64,000 bases of DNA from Hyalella azteca (lineage: Eukaryota > Arthropoda > Malacostraca > Amphipoda > Hyalellidae). The DNA is taken from positions 62,001 to 126,000 of the forward strand of contig NW_025933469.1 of assembly GCF_000764305.2 (NCBI RefSeq), given 5' to 3'. Of this stretch, positions 63,230 to 64,000 are shown piece by piece (positions within the stretch are counted from its first letter, which is position 1; every line of letters starts with the position of its first letter). The notes beneath the pieces were generated by a model. That model ran no database searches. It was not told where the DNA came from and worked only from the letters and a program-made list of their open reading frames with translations. A program made the position numbers and the translations under genes.

Positions 63230-63361
63230 ATGTCTATCGGTAGTTTAATTTTCAATCTTCCAACACCTACGAAGAATTTAGTACGACTTATTGAAAAAAA
63301 TAACAAGAAGTTAATAAATAAAACTAATTCTCTGGTCTTTAACAAAACTTGTTTAATATAA
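63230..63361 (+). pseudogene. Second PLE-like N-terminal fragment (43 codons)
   Basis: From ATG 63230 the frame reads MSIGSLIFNLPTPTKNLVRL, then IEKNNKKLINK and LVFNKTCLI before TAA. It aligns without gaps to 59722 onward and stops just after the Cys. In the ten codons for VRLIEKNNKK all residues match while seven codons differ at the third base, so the ancestor was selected as protein. Sequence upstream of the two ATGs is not similar apart from AAAATGTC. Truncated and presumably dead; it is the start of another PLE copy, or of whatever protein the 59722 frame belongs to. Confidence 0.55.
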
Positions 63362-63615
63362 TTATAAATGTATAATGCGATAATGAATAATATTTTCCGA
63401 ATTAATTACACATACGATAACGTGCAGCAAAGTACAATTTTGTTCCACTAAATACAAAAGGTACATTGTTCCATTAGTGATTAATGTTCGGCAAACTTAA
63501 TAAATCTTTTTTTCATATATATGTCAAACATAGTCTGCAATATATTCTCGAAATTATTTTCCTCTTCATTTGACGCACAATAATTACAAATGAAGGAAAG
63601 GATTGAGTTTAATCT

Positions 63616-63893
63616 CAATTGATGTGCCTATATAGCAAGTATTCGTCATTTGCACGGCAAGACAGCGCTGAGTCAAGGGTTGTGACTTAGTTGAGGGCGA
63701 CGCGCTGTCACGAGGCCGTTAAGCCTGGTTAATGAAGTATATTTCAATTGATGTGCCTATAGTAAGTATTCGTCATTTGCACGGCATCAATTGATGTTCC
63801 TATAGCAAGATTCGTCCTTGGCGCGAAAGACAGCGCTGAGTCAAGGGTTGTGAGTTAGTTGAGGGCGACGCGCTGTCACGAGGCCGTTAAGCC
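63616..63893. repeat. 168-bp tandem duplication with a self-complementary 65-bp core
   Basis: The 65-bp block starting GACAGCGCTGAGTCAAGGGT occurs at 63661-63725 and 63829-63893 with one difference. CAATTGATGTGCCTATA-type sequence precedes it at 63616, 63745 and 63788. Within each core GACAGCGC and GCGCTGTC are inverted. The near identity points to a recent event. Confidence 0.9.
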
Positions 63894-64000
63894 GTGTCAC
63901 CGCGGAAGCGGTCGGCGGCTCTCACTAAAAGAGACCAAACTTGTCGGCTAAAAGGCGAAGTGTCTGCACCAGAGAGCGAGGAAGACGACTGACAGGCGTC
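63894..64000. other. GC-richer end of window
   Basis: The composition becomes balanced (CGCGGAAGCGGTCGGCGGCT and GAGAGCGAGGAAGACGACTG). It could be the edge of a gene or another repeat; the window ends before this can be judged. Confidence 0.3.

Overview
This window looks like gene-poor, AT-rich nuclear DNA of a metazoan, most plausibly an arthropod. The signs are long runs without coding signal, many small inverted-repeat transposons (MITEs), several minisatellites, and a degraded Penelope-like retroelement. There is no bacterial gene organisation, no operon, and no tRNA, rRNA or CRISPR array that I could recognise. The host lineage is an inference from general character; no host gene was recognised that would settle it.

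The only long, convincingly protein-like reading frame is a Penelope-like element (PLE) reverse transcriptase at 58056-59583. It retains all catalytic motifs (LDV, GVAMGSPLGP, YVDD), has a frameshift just before the conserved 'YGNVK' segment, and stops where the GIY-YIG endonuclease should begin. About 140 bp downstream (59722-59913) is a frame that resembles a PLE N-terminus. A second, diverged copy of that N-terminal segment is at 63230-63361. The two copies differ mostly at synonymous sites, so both descend from lineages selected at the protein level. A possible hammerhead/pLTR-like PLE relic is at 30760-30807 on the minus strand.

DNA transposon remains are the main content elsewhere. They are a pogo/Tigger-like element with TA flanks and a 'DETG' transposase relic (16927-18209); a 524-bp element with ~105-bp terminal inverted repeats and a 6-bp target duplication, features of the Polinton/Maverick class (53430-53953); piggyBac-like TTAA MITEs (38820-38956, 55890-56126, and a three-copy family at 14178-14400, 26595-26825 and 52000-52290); and two fold-back MITEs (721-932 and 51167-51477). 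A ~160-bp repeat built round an ACGG/ACAG tract occurs at 2983-3140 and 45806-45967.

Tandem repeats are numerous. The largest is a 16-bp minisatellite (61763-62272) whose period leaves all three forward frames open and produces long false ORFs. Others have 32-, 45-, 48-, 80- and 96-bp periods. A few less AT-rich islands (5561-6085, 11811-12260, 21500-21790, 23490-24260, 38386-38640, 63894-64000) may be regulatory or exonic, but nothing in them is diagnostic. One weak two-exon gene model is offered at 40088-40424.
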